Source of the DNA: an uncultured Clostridia bacterium
GTDB taxonomy: Bacteria > Bacillota > Clostridia > Christensenellales > Aristaeellaceae
DNA: 50,761 nucleotides
Assembly: GCA_947565865.1 (NCBI GenBank)
Contig: CANOHT010000022.1
Coordinates: 1 to 50,761, forward strand
Direction: 5' to 3'
Shown: in pieces, positions 16,349-25,807 of the stretch
Layout: every line of letters begins with the position of its first letter
How positions within the stretch are numbered: the stretch's first letter is position 1
The notes under the pieces: generated by a model
Told to the model about the DNA's origin: nothing
What the model saw: the letters and a program-made list of their open reading frames with translations, nothing else
Databases searched by the model: none
Made by a program: the position numbers and the translations under genes

Positions 16349-17503
16349 ATGCAATCCCTGGCGATTCTCGGTTCCACAGGCTCCATCGGCACCCAGGCCC
16401 TTGACCTGGCGCGGCAGTACCCGGATCGTTTCCGGATAGCGGCGCTGACGGCACGGGGGAACAAGGAAAAGCTTTTCCAGCAGGTGCGGGAATTCCGCCC
16501 CGACATGGCGGGTCTCACCGATCCCATCCCCATGTCGGACTTGCCCGAGAATGTACGGTTCTGCCATTGGGTCATGGGGCCGGAGGCCCTTCACGCCGCG
16601 GTGGCCGAAGTCCCGGCGGATCAGGTGCTGGTGAGCGTGGTGGGCATCGCGGGGCTGCAAAGCGTCATGGACGCCATGGAAGCCGGGCGTCAGGTGCTGC
16701 TTGCCAACAAGGAAGCCCTTGTCACCGGCGGCCGTCTGGTCATGGAGGCCGCGCGGCGCGCCGGCAAGCCCCTGCTGCCCGTGGACAGTGAGCACAGCGC
16801 CATTTTTCAATGCCTGCAGGGCGCGGGGGACAATCAGCCCGTCCGCCTGCTTCTGACGGCCTCGGGCGGCCCCTTCCGCACCTGGGATCAGGAGCGCATT
16901 GCCGCCGCCACCCCCGCCCAGGCTCTCCGGCATCCCAATTGGAGCATGGGCGCCAAAATCACCGTGGATTCCGCCAGCATGTTCAACAAGGCTCTTGAGA
17001 TCATGGAGGCCCGCTGGCTCTTCGACATGCCCCCGGAAAAAATCCAGGTGGTGGTGCACCCTCAGAGCATCGTGCATTCGGCGGTGGAATTCGCGGACGG
17101 CGCGGTGATCGCCCAGCTGGGTACACCGGATATGCGCCTGCCTATTCTCTACGCCATGACCTATCCCCAGCGATGGCCCACGGGCGGCAGGCCCCTTGAT
17201 CTGTTCGCCCTGGGGCAGCTGACCTTTGAACCCGGGGATCCTCAGCGCTTCCCCGCCCTCCGCCTGGCCGGCGAATGCCTCAACGCGGGCGGAGCGGCCT
17301 GCGCTATCCTCAACGGGGCCAATGAGGCGGCGGTGGCGGCCTTCCTCAGGGAGGAAATTCCCTTTGGCGGCATTGTCCGTCTGGTGGAAGGCGCCCTGGA
17401 GAGGCTGGGCCAGCTGCCGGCCAATTCCCTGGCGGACATCTTCGACGCCGACGCTCAGGCCCGCCGTGTGGTAGCCGAGCTGCTGCCCAGCGTTCGGAAC
17501 TGA
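16349..17503 (+). CDS. dxr: 1-deoxy-D-xylulose-5-phosphate reductoisomerase
   Basis: 384 residues; NADPH-dependent conversion of DXP to MEP, the committed step of the methylerythritol phosphate route to isoprenoids. The nucleotide-binding GSTGSIG lies at residues 8-14; LANKEALVTGG, the VDSEHSAIFQCL metal/substrate region and SASMFNKALEIMEA are present. With uppS and ispG it shows this organism makes isoprenoids by the MEP route. Confidence 0.97.
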   Translation: MQSLAILGSTGSIGTQALDLARQYPDRFRIAALTARGNKEKLFQQVREFRPDMAGLTDPIPMSDLPENVRFCHWVMGPEALHAAVAEVPADQVLVSVVGIAGLQSVMDAMEAGRQVLLANKEALVTGGRLVMEAARRAGKPLLPVDSEHSAIFQCLQGAGDNQPVRLLLTASGGPFRTWDQERIAAATPAQALRHPNWSMGAKITVDSASMFNKALEIMEARWLFDMPPEKIQVVVHPQSIVHSAVEFADGAVIAQLGTPDMRLPILYAMTYPQRWPTGGRPLDLFALGQLTFEPGDPQRFPALRLAGECLNAGGAACAILNGANEAAVAAFLREEIPFGGIVRLVEGALERLGQLPANSLADIFDADAQARRVVAELLPSVRN

Positions 17504-17537
17504 CCGCCCGGTATGACGAAAGGAGCATGATGCTGTC

Positions 17538-18608
17538 TTGTATATTCTGATCGCGATTCTTCTCCTGGGTATCCTGGTGACGGTGCACGAGGCGGGCCAC
17601 TTTTTCGCGGCACGGCTGACAGGCATTGAGGTGATGGAATTTGCCATCGGCTTCGGCCCGAAGCTTCTGGGCTGGAAGAGCAAAAAGCATGATACGCAGT
17701 TTAGCCTCCGCCTGATCCCCATGGGCGGCTACTGCGCCTTCTACGGTGAGGATGACACCCAGGGCAAGCACGTCAACGATCCTCGGGCCTACAGCCGCCA
17801 AAGCGTGTGGAAACGGATGCTTTCCGTGGCCATGGGCCCCATGATGAACTTCATTCTGGCCTTTGTGGTGGCGGCGGTTTACTTCTGGGTCGGCGGCGTT
17901 GGCGAGGTCACAGGCGTCGATCCCTATGTGGCGCAGGTGGCTGCCGCAGGCCCCGCCTACGACGCAGGCCTTCAGGTCGGCGATGTGATTCTCACCATCA
18001 ACGGCGTGGATATGTTAGACGGCACCACCGATACCCTGCTGGCCGCCATCAGCGGCTATCAGGCCGGCGACCCGCCCCTGCACATGACCATCCGACGTGG
18101 TCAGGACGCCTTTGAGACCGATATGACCCCCTTCTGGGACGCGGAGGAAGGCAAGTACCGTGTGGGCGTAACCATCGGCGGCATTTATCGGGTGCTGCAG
18201 CGGCCGGTGACGCTGCCGGGGGCCCTCAAGGAGAGTTGGAACAGCTGCGTCTACGCCGGAGGATTGATCCTTCGGGCACTGGGCGATCTGGTGACCACCG
18301 GTGAGGGCATTGAAAACACGGCCGGCCCTGTGGGCGTTGTCAGCATGGTCAGCGAGCAGGTCAGCGCCGGCGGCTTCTCAGCCTTTCTGAACCTGCTGGT
18401 GGTCATCTCCATCAACCTGGGCATTATGAACGCCCTGCCCATCCCGGGCCTGGACGGCTCCCGCTTCCTGTTCATGCTGGTGGAGGCTATCCGCCGCAAG
18501 CCCATCGCCCCGGAGAAGGAGGCCATGGTGCATCTGGCAGGCATGGTGTTTCTCTTTGGCGTTATGATCCTTTTCACCTTCAAGGACGTTATGAACCTGT
18601 TCCGATAA
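17538..18608 (+). CDS. rseP: Site-2 protease, RseP/RasP family zinc metalloprotease
   Basis: 356 residues. The intramembrane protease motif HEAGH is at 17-21, a PDZ domain occupies the middle (about 125-200), and the second motif NALPIPGLDGSR sits in the C-terminal membrane region. It cuts membrane-bound anti-sigma factors and similar substrates. The only start giving the normal N-terminus is TTG at 17538; the two ATGs just upstream (17527, 17530) are out of frame. AAAGGAG is 13 bases upstream, a long spacing. Confidence 0.95.
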   Translation: MYILIAILLLGILVTVHEAGHFFAARLTGIEVMEFAIGFGPKLLGWKSKKHDTQFSLRLIPMGGYCAFYGEDDTQGKHVNDPRAYSRQSVWKRMLSVAMGPMMNFILAFVVAAVYFWVGGVGEVTGVDPYVAQVAAAGPAYDAGLQVGDVILTINGVDMLDGTTDTLLAAISGYQAGDPPLHMTIRRGQDAFETDMTPFWDAEEGKYRVGVTIGGIYRVLQRPVTLPGALKESWNSCVYAGGLILRALGDLVTTGEGIENTAGPVGVVSMVSEQVSAGGFSAFLNLLVVISINLGIMNALPIPGLDGSRFLFMLVEAIRRKPIAPEKEAMVHLAGMVFLFGVMILFTFKDVMNLFR

Positions 18609-18629
18609 ACACCGAGGAGGAAGACAGCG

Positions 18630-19703
18630 ATGGCCAAAACACGCCCTGTTTCCGTGGGCCCGCTGACCCTGGGCGGCGGCAGCCCCGTATGGGTACAGTC
18701 CATGACCAACACCGACACCCGAGACGTGGATTCGACCCTTGCGCAGATTCACGCTCTGCATCAGGCCGGGTGCGACATCGTGCGCGTCAGCGTCTATGAC
18801 GATGCCTGCGCACAGGCCGTCCGTGCCCTGGCGGACGGCTCTCCCGTGCCCTTGGTGGCCGATATCCACTTTGACCACCGGCTGGCCGTCAAAGCCATGG
18901 AAAACGGCATCCACAAGCTGCGGATCAACCCCGGCAACATCGGCGGCGAGGCCAATGTGCGCATCCTGGCGGACTGCGCCAAGGCCCATCGCACGCCCAT
19001 CCGCATCGGCGTCAACAGCGGCTCCATTGAGAAGGACATTCTCCGTCGAGATGGCGGCCCCACCGCCAAGGGCATGGTGGACAGCGCCCTGGTGCATGCC
19101 CGGATGCTGGAAAAGGCAGGCTTTGAGGACATTGTGTTGTCCATGAAGGCCAGCAACGTTCGCATGACCATCGACGCCTATGAGCTGGCGGCCCGCCTGT
19201 GCGATTATCCCCTGCATGTGGGCGTGACTGAAGCCGGGCTGCCCGGTCAGGGCACCATCAAGAGCGCCATCGGTATCGGTGCGCTGCTGGCCCGGGGCAT
19301 TGGCGACACCATCCGCGTGAGCCTCACCGGCGACCCCATTCCCGAGGCCAAGGCTGCCTGGGACATCCTCCGGGCGCTGAACCTGCGTACCCGGGGTGTT
19401 CAGCTGATCGCCTGCCCCACCTGCGGCCGGACAGCCATTGACGTGGCGGGCATCGCCGCCCGGGTGGAATCCGAGCTGGCGGACATCACCGTACCCCTGA
19501 CCGTGGCGGTGATGGGCTGTGTGGTCAACGGCCCCGGGGAGGCCCGGGAGGCGGACATCGGTATCGCCGGCGGCAAGGGCTGCGGCGCGCTGTTCCGCCG
19601 GGGACAGGAAAAGGCCGAACGGATCGAGGGCGATCTGGCGACGATTTTAATCAGGGAAGCACGGAGGATTGCCGAGGAAAAGGCGCGGGGGATTTCACGC
19701 TGA
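18630..19703 (+). CDS. ispG: 4-hydroxy-3-methylbut-2-enyl diphosphate synthase
   Basis: 357-residue 4Fe-4S enzyme (GcpE) of the MEP pathway. TIM-barrel segments VQSMTNTDTRD and LRINPGNIGGEANVR are followed by the cluster region CPTCGRTAID and MGCVVNGPGEAREADIGIAGG. It lies 21 bases after rseP and ends the housekeeping cluster. Confidence 0.97.
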   Translation: MAKTRPVSVGPLTLGGGSPVWVQSMTNTDTRDVDSTLAQIHALHQAGCDIVRVSVYDDACAQAVRALADGSPVPLVADIHFDHRLAVKAMENGIHKLRINPGNIGGEANVRILADCAKAHRTPIRIGVNSGSIEKDILRRDGGPTAKGMVDSALVHARMLEKAGFEDIVLSMKASNVRMTIDAYELAARLCDYPLHVGVTEAGLPGQGTIKSAIGIGALLARGIGDTIRVSLTGDPIPEAKAAWDILRALNLRTRGVQLIACPTCGRTAIDVAGIAARVESELADITVPLTVAVMGCVVNGPGEAREADIGIAGGKGCGALFRRGQEKAERIEGDLATILIREARRIAEEKARGISR

Positions 19704-20153
19704 GCGCCGCCAACACCCCGTCCGGCATCCGATTGTTTAATGAAAATTATTGAATTCCTGGTTCAGCGCACAAATTCATTTGTCTGTGATGGTGCAAGCA
19801 CCGAAAGGCTTGAACGCGGCTGCCAGAGCAATACACTGATGACGTTGGGCCAACCCCCAACGTCATTTGCCGTCAGGGCCCGATCCTGCTCATAATTTTT
19901 GAGAGTCCTGTGCGGTCAGGGGGCAGCCATTGCGACGGTACGGCGCAGCCCGCTCAAACGATCTCCGCAGATCCTGCTCAGGCGTCGCTCATGCGGGCTT
20001 CATTGAGCGACGATAGCAAATGCCGCGCAATAAATTCCTATTACAATGGATTCCTTGCAGGAGTCCTCCATATCGCATGGGAAATCCAATTCTTTCAGCC
20101 CTTTTGCCATACTACTCAAGAATAAGCAAAGGACAAAGAAGGAGGATTTCGTA
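19704..20153. other. Intergenic stretch between ispG and the Spo0A-like gene
   Basis: About 450 bases with no credible gene. It holds the hairpin at 19839-19866 and a possible -10 box TACAAT at 20042-20047 without a good -35. Confidence 0.4.
19839..19866 (+). terminator. Hairpin downstream of ispG, probable terminator
   Basis: A perfect 11-bp stem ATGACGTTGGG (19839-19849) with CCCAACGTCAT (19856-19866) and a six-base loop. The T-run that follows is short, so efficiency is uncertain. Confidence 0.5.
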
Positions 20154-20507
20154 ATGAAAAAAGTAGAAAGCATTCTGCGTACCCTGGGCATTGGCCGCCA
20201 TTACAAGGGCTATGATTTGGCCTGCCACGCAATCCGTTTGGCCATCGACGAGCCGTCGCGCCTGTGCAACATGAAAAAGCACCTTTTCACGCCCATGGCA
20301 GCGCTTTTCCACTGCGACGAGCGTACCATTGAGCGGAATCTCCGTACCCTGATTCGCCGCGCCTGGGACAACAACCCCGAAGCCATGCGGCAGGTGGCGG
20401 GATACCGTCTGCTGTGGTGTCCGCCGGTCAGTGAGTTTCTGAGCTTTATGGTGGATTACGCTATGGAAATTGGGCCGATGCTCGAGGCGAAGCGAGGCAG
20501 GAAATAA
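20154..20507 (+). CDS. Stand-alone Spo0A C-terminal DNA-binding domain protein
   Basis: 117 residues resembling only the C-terminal effector domain of the sporulation regulator Spo0A. The order matches: LRTLGIGRHYKGYDLACHAI, an acidic turn, then LFTPMAALFHCDERTIERNL in the recognition-helix region and RRAWDNN. No receiver domain precedes it. AAGGAGG (20139-20145) fixes the start. It probably binds DNA as a transcription regulator; its link to sporulation is unknown. Confidence 0.75.
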   Translation: MKKVESILRTLGIGRHYKGYDLACHAIRLAIDEPSRLCNMKKHLFTPMAALFHCDERTIERNLRTLIRRAWDNNPEAMRQVAGYRLLWCPPVSEFLSFMVDYAMEIGPMLEAKRGRK

Positions 20508-20613
20508 ATACAGAATAAGAAACCTATCCTCATGAACGCGGGCCTGCCGCCCTAAACCGGAAGGGATGGCAACGGGGCTGATGGGGCGGAGCGCCGGGGG
20601 CATGGGCATGACC

Positions 20614-20649
20614 AGAGCCACGGCGGGTATGATACTCCGCCGTGGCTCT
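20614..20649. terminator. Strong 13-bp hairpin after the Spo0A-like gene
   Basis: AGAGCCACGGCGG (20614-20626) pairs perfectly with CCGCCGTGGCTCT (20637-20649). No T-run follows on either strand, so it may be a repeat or a weak terminator. Confidence 0.45.
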
Positions 20650-20689
20650 TATGATCTCCGGCATAACGGATTTTTTCTCTATGCACAGC

Positions 20690-20728
20690 AAAAAACCGGG
20701 AACCCCTGATCTCTCAAGGATTCCCGGC
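20690..20728 (-). terminator. Rho-independent terminator of tRNA-Ala
   Basis: On the minus strand CCGGGAA pairs with TTCCCGG and is followed by TTTTTT, four bases after the tRNA 3' end. Confidence 0.85.
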
Positions 20729-20732
20729 TCTG

Positions 20733-20805
20733 TGGAGCATAGCGGATTCGAACCGCTGACCCCAACACTGCCAGTGTTGTGCGCTACCAGCTGCGCTAAT
20801 GCCCC
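20733..20805 (-). tRNA. tRNA-Ala (anticodon GGC)
   Basis: On the minus strand a full cloverleaf: acceptor GGGGCAT with ATGCTCC, D-arm AGCGCAGCTGGTAGCGC, anticodon stem CAACA/TGTTG with loop CTGGCAG, T-arm GGTTCGAATCC and discriminator A. CCA is not encoded. Confidence 0.95.
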
Positions 20806-20818
20806 GCGAACGAAATAT

Positions 20819-20847
20819 AGTATAGCATGGGTTGAGCAATTTGTAAA
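20819..20847 (-). promoter_or_regulatory. Promoter of tRNA-Ala
   Basis: Minus strand -35 TTTACA (20842-20847) and -10 TATACT (20819-20824), spacer 17, just upstream of the tRNA 5' end. Confidence 0.7.
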
Positions 20848-20988
20848 GAGGGTAAATGATATTTTTTAGATTTTTTTATACAGCCTTCATCGAATACCCT
20901 GAACGCCCAAAACCGGCAGACGTTCTTCCCCGTGTGCCATACCAGTCGTTATTCCAGCAAACAGGCCTTATGGCTGCGCATGAATTGA

Positions 20989-21017
20989 TTGACAAGCCTT
21001 GGACGCGCTGATACAAT
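20989..21017 (+). promoter_or_regulatory. Promoter of the beta-galactosidase gene
   Basis: Consensus -35 TTGACA (20989-20994) and -10 TACAAT (21012-21017), spacer 17, 36 bases before the start codon. Confidence 0.8.
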
Positions 21018-21053
21018 GAGGCAAACGCGAAACTTAGGAAGGAGCCTGGTTCT

Positions 21054-24041
21054 ATGGAGTTTCCACGGTATGAGGAGGACATCCGTCACCTGCATGTTGG
21101 CACGGAGGAGCCAAGGGCCTATTATGTGCCCTATGGAAGCCGGAAGACGGCCCTGAAGGGCGACCGAACGGCATCGGAGCGGCTGACGCTGCTCAGCGGC
21201 CTGTGGCGTTTCGGCTATTATGACAGTGTCCGGGCCCTGCCGGAGGATTTTCTCGCGCCCTCCGCCGCGCCGGATACCATCCCGGTTCCCTCGGTGTGGC
21301 AGTGCCAGGGCTATGACCGCAACCACTACACCAACACCAGGTTCCCCATCCCCTACGATCCGCCCTATGTGCCGGCGGACAACCCCTGCGGGGTCTATCA
21401 GCGGGCTTTCCGCTGGCAGGGCAAGCCGGGTGAACGCGCCATGCTGTGCTTTGAGGGCGTTGATGCCTGCTTTTATGTGTGGGTAAACGGCTGCTTCGCC
21501 GGGTACAGCCAGGTGTCCCACTCCCCCTCGGAGTTCGATGTGACGCCCCTTGTCCGCCTGGGGGACAACGATCTGACTGTGCTGGTGCTTAAGTGGTGCG
21601 ACGGCACCTACTTCGAGGATCAGGACAAGTTCCGCATGTCCGGCATCTTCCGGGACGTGTACCTGCTGACGCGGAGCGAAACCCATCTGCGCAGCTATTT
21701 TGTTCACACCCATCTGTCGGCGGACGATACGCAGGCCCAGGTCAGCGTATCGCTGGACAAGCGCGGCGACGGCCCCGTGGCCTATGAGGTGCTGGATCCC
21801 CAGGGCGTGAGCGTGACATCAGGTCAGGCGGAGGGCGATGAGCTGGCCTTCACCCTGACGGACATTCAGCTGTGGAACGCCGAAGCTCCCCGGCTGTATA
21901 CGCTGCTGATGCGCTGCGGCGAGGAATGGATCGCGGAGAAGATCGGTCTGCGGGACATCCGCGTGGAAAACGGCTGCGTGCTGCTCAACGGGCAGAAGAT
22001 CAAGTTCAAGGGCGTAAACCGCCATGACAGCGACCCCGTGCTGGGCGCGGCTGTGGGCCTTGCGGAAATGAAGCGCGACCTCATGCTGATGAAGCGGCAC
22101 AACATCAATGCCATCCGTACCAGCCACTATCCCAACGCCCCGGAATTCCTGCGCCTGTGCGATGAGTACGGATTCTATGTGGTGGCGGAGGCGGACATCG
22201 AGTGCCACGGCGTCGTCAACATCGACGGCAGCTATGACGCCAACTACGATCTGCTGGCCACCGACCCGGTCTATCAGGAGGTTATTCTGGATCGGGTGCG
22301 GCGCAGCGTTATACGCGACCAGAACCGCCCCTGCGCGGTGATCTGGTCCATGGGCAACGAATCCGGCCATGGGCGCAATTTTAATGAAGCCCTGCGGTGG
22401 ACGAAGGCCTACGATTCCTCCCGCCTCACCCACTATGAGCGGGCGTCCTTCCCGCCCAAGGGCGAGGAAATCAACCGCACGGATCTTGACCTGTACAGCC
22501 GGATGTACCCCAGCGTCGAGGACATCGACGCCTATTTCAGGGAGAAGCGGCTGGACAAGCCCTACATTCTGTGCGAATACAGCCACGCCATGGGCAACGG
22601 CCCCGGCGACCTGGAGGACTACTTCGCTTGCTTCCACCGGCACGAGGGCCACTGCGGCGGCTTCATCTGGGAGTGGTGCGACCACGCCATTGATATGGGT
22701 ACGACGGCGGACAGCCGGAAGAAGTACTTCTATGGCGGCGACTTCGGAGAAACCCTGCACGACAGCAACTTCTGCATGGACGGACTGGTTTACCCGGACA
22801 GGCGGCCTCACACGGGTCTGCTGGAATACAAGAACGTTCTGCGTCCCGCAAGGATCGTTGACGGCGACCCTGCCAAGGGCGAGGTGACGCTGTGGAACAC
22901 CCTCGATTTTACCCGTCTGAGCGATGCCGTCCGCATGACCTATACTGTGCGGCAGCAGGGCCAAGACGTATATACGGCGGAGATTCCGGCGGAAGACCTT
23001 GACATCGCGCCCCATGGCCGCAAGACCCTTCGCCTCTCCCTGCCCGAGGGACTGGCGGGGGACTTCGCTTTGCACTTTCATGAGTACGCCAGGACGGCCG
23101 CGCCTTTGGTGGAAGCCGGCAGTCTGCTGGGCGAGGACGAGATCGGCCATCAAGCCTTCGACGCGCCCCAGGCCGGGAACGGTCGCGCTCTGCCCCTGAC
23201 CGTGCGGGAGGAAGCAAACGCCGTCATCGTCACCGGCGGCGATTTCCGCTATGTGTACAGCAAGGCCCGCGCCTGCTTTGACGAGATGGTCTTCCGCAAC
23301 AGGACGATGCTGGAGAAGCCCATGGCCTTCAACATCTGGCGCGCGCCCACGGACAACGACATGTACATCCGCAACCAGTGGCAGCGCTATCGCTATCATG
23401 AGGCCGCGTCCCGTGGCTATGAAACCACCGTGATCCTGGACAAGACCGCCTGCACGCTGCGCACGGCCTTCTCCCTGGGCTCACCGTCCATCGCGCCGGT
23501 GGTGCGGGGCGAAGCCGTGTGGACCGTGAAGGCCAATGGCGAAGTCACCGTCAGCGTAAACGCCCAGCGCTGGGAGCAGGCGCCCATGCTGCCCCGGTTC
23601 GGCCTGCGGCTGTTCCTGCCCAAGGCCATGGAGCGGCTGACCTATTTCGGCTTCGGCCCTCATGAAAGTTATGCGGACAAGCATCGGAGCAGCTTCCGCC
23701 ATCTGTATCAGTCCACCGCGGCCCGCCAGCATGAAAACTACCTGAAGCCCCAGGAAAACGGCAGCCATTACGATTGTTCCTATGTGCGTCTGGACGACGG
23801 CCAGGGCGGCTGGAGCGTCCAGGGCGGCAGCTTCTGCTTCAGCGCCTCCCCCTACACCCAGGAGGAGCTGACCCGGAAGCAGCACAGCTTTGAGTTGGAG
23901 GAAAGCGGCTGCACGGTGCTGTGCGTAGACGCCTTCCAGAATGGCATCGGCTCCAACAGCTGCGGCCCCGAGCTGCTCCATGCCTACCGTTCCCCCGGGG
24001 AGATTCATCTGGACTGCACACTGTCGCCGTTCCAGGAATAA
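21054..24041 (+). CDS. lacZ: Beta-galactosidase, glycoside hydrolase family 2 (LacZ type)
   Basis: 995 residues, close to classical LacZ length. Order: N-terminal jelly-roll domain (GYDRNHYTNTRFPIPYDPP; DQDKFRMSGIFRDVYLL), Ig-like domains, TIM barrel (KFKGVNRHDSDP; ISHYPN-like RTSHYPNAPEFL), then the small-chain region (FGFGPHESYADKH). The acid/base is E436 in SMGNESGHG and the nucleophile E508 in ILCEYSHAMGNGPG. No signal peptide, so it acts on imported beta-galactosides in the cytoplasm. It stands alone on its strand with its own promoter and terminator; no transporter or regulator is adjacent. Confidence 0.96.
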   Translation: MEFPRYEEDIRHLHVGTEEPRAYYVPYGSRKTALKGDRTASERLTLLSGLWRFGYYDSVRALPEDFLAPSAAPDTIPVPSVWQCQGYDRNHYTNTRFPIPYDPPYVPADNPCGVYQRAFRWQGKPGERAMLCFEGVDACFYVWVNGCFAGYSQVSHSPSEFDVTPLVRLGDNDLTVLVLKWCDGTYFEDQDKFRMSGIFRDVYLLTRSETHLRSYFVHTHLSADDTQAQVSVSLDKRGDGPVAYEVLDPQGVSVTSGQAEGDELAFTLTDIQLWNAEAPRLYTLLMRCGEEWIAEKIGLRDIRVENGCVLLNGQKIKFKGVNRHDSDPVLGAAVGLAEMKRDLMLMKRHNINAIRTSHYPNAPEFLRLCDEYGFYVVAEADIECHGVVNIDGSYDANYDLLATDPVYQEVILDRVRRSVIRDQNRPCAVIWSMGNESGHGRNFNEALRWTKAYDSSRLTHYERASFPPKGEEINRTDLDLYSRMYPSVEDIDAYFREKRLDKPYILCEYSHAMGNGPGDLEDYFACFHRHEGHCGGFIWEWCDHAIDMGTTADSRKKYFYGGDFGETLHDSNFCMDGLVYPDRRPHTGLLEYKNVLRPARIVDGDPAKGEVTLWNTLDFTRLSDAVRMTYTVRQQGQDVYTAEIPAEDLDIAPHGRKTLRLSLPEGLAGDFALHFHEYARTAAPLVEAGSLLGEDEIGHQAFDAPQAGNGRALPLTVREEANAVIVTGGDFRYVYSKARACFDEMVFRNRTMLEKPMAFNIWRAPTDNDMYIRNQWQRYRYHEAASRGYETTVILDKTACTLRTAFSLGSPSIAPVVRGEAVWTVKANGEVTVSVNAQRWEQAPMLPRFGLRLFLPKAMERLTYFGFGPHESYADKHRSSFRHLYQSTAARQHENYLKPQENGSHYDCSYVRLDDGQGGWSVQGGSFCFSASPYTQEELTRKQHSFELEESGCTVLCVDAFQNGIGSNSCGPELLHAYRSPGEIHLDCTLSPFQE

Positions 24042-24095
24042 AGATCAAAAGAAGCAATCGTTTTCCTCCTGAAATATTCGGGAAATGATGAAAAA

Positions 24096-24133
24096 GCCGG
24101 CTTCCCTGATGAGCAAGGGAGCCGGTTTTTTTC
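24096..24133 (+). terminator. Rho-independent terminator after lacZ
   Basis: CCGGCTTCCCT pairs with AGGGAGCCGG with one bulged base, followed by a seven-base T-run. Confidence 0.85.
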
Positions 24134-24252
24134 GCGGGATGAAAGGTATCGCATCAAGGATGGACGCCAGGGAAAGCAGCGCACGACGCAGGCTGGGGCG
24201 GGGTACATCGCGGCAATCATGGCTCCATCAGAGCCCCCGAGCATTCTTAGCA

Positions 24253-24292
24253 CAAAAAAAATACCGTGCCCCCATCAAAGGCGGCACGGTTT
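24253..24292 (-). terminator. Rho-independent terminator of the deacetylase operon
   Basis: On the minus strand ACCGTGCC pairs with GGCACGGT, followed by ATTTTTTTT. Together with the lacZ terminator it insulates two convergent units. Confidence 0.85.
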
Positions 24293-24303
24293 ATGCGCGC
24301 TAT

Positions 24304-25107
24304 TCACAGCATCGTCATCATCCCGCCGGGAACTTCCATCGGCTCCCCGTCATTGACTCGGAGCCAGGCAGAGGCCGCCGAAGGATTGTACACAAAGCTG
24401 TTGTCCGCCGCAAAGCGCAGACGCCGGAACACCTCCAGGTAATCCACAATTTCGATGTTCGTGGCGTACCAGATGTCTTCCCGGCCGCCCAGCATGGCGC
24501 AGAAATCCTCCATCAACTGCCAGTTGTCATCCCGATCAAATTCGTAGCTGTGTCCCCAGACGTACATCAAGTACTGGTACTGCCGCTTATCCAGATCGCG
24601 GAAGGCCTGCCCCAGCGCCATCAGCCGGTGATTATGATGGCAGGTCGCCTGCCATCGCATCAGATCCTCCGGCAGATCGAAGCGCTCGCTGTCGCCTACC
24701 ATCCTGGCATAGCGGATGCCGGTATACGGCAGCATCCGGCGGATGTCTTCGCTGTGGGAGCCGTTGGGATAGGACAGGCCCTGCACGGGATAGCCCATGA
24801 CCCTCTCCAACGCGGCGCGGTCCTCCAGCACCTGGGCTGCCACATGGGGCACGGGACAGCGGGCAATGGTGGGATGCGTCACCGTATGGCAGGCCACTTC
24901 ATGTCCCGCGTAAAGCGCCGGGTATTCCGAAGACGGGATGCGGGCGGGGTCGGTGTCCATTTTGCCGGAATTGAGATGGAAGGTGCCGCGGATGCCATGG
25001 CGGTTGAAAATCTCCACCAAACGGCGGTCGGCCAGCTTGCCGTCGTCATAGCTCATGGTCAGACACTTGAACTTGCCGCCTGGAAAGCAGGTGTAGACTG
25101 TTTTCAT
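24304..25107 (-). CDS. Polysaccharide deacetylase (NodB-type, carbohydrate esterase 4)
   Basis: 267 residues. The NodB signature is clear: TMSYDDG with catalytic D21 and metal-binding D22, and CHTVTHPT with H74 and H78. The family removes N- or O-acetyl groups from chitin oligomers, peptidoglycan or xylan. No signal peptide is seen, suggesting action on imported oligosaccharides in the cytoplasm. Last gene of a three-gene operon, 12 bases after the SGNH gene. Confidence 0.88.
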   Translation of the reverse strand: MKTVYTCFPGGKFKCLTMSYDDGKLADRRLVEIFNRHGIRGTFHLNSGKMDTDPARIPSSEYPALYAGHEVACHTVTHPTIARCPVPHVAAQVLEDRAALERVMGYPVQGLSYPNGSHSEDIRRMLPYTGIRYARMVGDSERFDLPEDLMRWQATCHHNHRLMALGQAFRDLDKRQYQYLMYVWGHSYEFDRDDNWQLMEDFCAMLGGREDIWYATNIEIVDYLEVFRRLRFAADNSFVYNPSAASAWLRVNDGEPMEVPGGMMTML

Positions 25108-25119
25108 GGCCGCGCTCCC

Positions 25120-25773
25120 TTACAGCGTCCGGAGGAAGGCAATCATCTTGTCGGCCAGAATCACATGGCCGGCGTCGTTGGGATGCAATCCGTCGGGTAC
25201 ATACCGCTCCTGGATCAGCGGAATTTCCGGCTGAAGCCCTGATGTGGCGTACAGATCCATCACCGGCAGGCCGTAATATTCCGCCACCTGACGGATGATG
25301 CGGACATAGTCGATCAGCGGCGCCACGGGCTGCTTCTTGCAGCTGCCGCAGGGATTGCCCTCGTCCAGCCGATGCAGGGGCGTGGCAATAACCACCGCGG
25401 AAGCGGGATAGCGCTCAATCAGCGCGCGGCACAGCGTATGGCAAGCACCATAGAAGGTGTCCAGGGTGCGGTCGGCCATGCCGCCGATGGGGGCGTCCCC
25501 GTGGCCGTAATCGTTGGTGCCGCCAAAGACCACCACGATGTCGGCGTCGGCGTCCATTTCCGGCACACGGCCGGGAAAGTGCAGGTCGTTACGGGGATTG
25601 TCGGAGGGAATCGCCTGCCGGGCAATCCGGGTAGCGCAGATGCCGTAATTACGGCACAGGGCGCCGGTCTTTGCCGCGATCAGGTTGGTGAAACGGCAGG
25701 CCTCGCCGCTGGTGCCGCAGCCCTCTGTGATGCTGTCCCCCAGGAAATTGATTTTCTTGCCTTGGAGTTCCAT
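25120..25773 (-). CDS. SGNH/GDSL-family esterase
   Basis: 217 residues. Block I INFLGDSITEG carries the nucleophile S14, block III GGTNDYG the oxyanion asparagine, and block V DGLHPN the D194/H197 pair. Related enzymes deacetylate xylan or other glycans. The start at 25773 is preferred because AAAGGAG lies eight bases upstream; an ATG at 25779 is only two bases from it. The frame is open far upstream but that is the shadow of the neighbouring esterase. Middle gene of the operon; no signal peptide. Confidence 0.88.
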   Translation of the reverse strand: MELQGKKINFLGDSITEGCGTSGEACRFTNLIAAKTGALCRNYGICATRIARQAIPSDNPRNDLHFPGRVPEMDADADIVVVFGGTNDYGHGDAPIGGMADRTLDTFYGACHTLCRALIERYPASAVVIATPLHRLDEGNPCGSCKKQPVAPLIDYVRIIRQVAEYYGLPVMDLYATSGLQPEIPLIQERYVPDGLHPNDAGHVILADKMIAFLRTL

Positions 25774-25807
25774 GGGCATATCTCCTTTCAAGCGCGGATC
25801 GTTTCCC

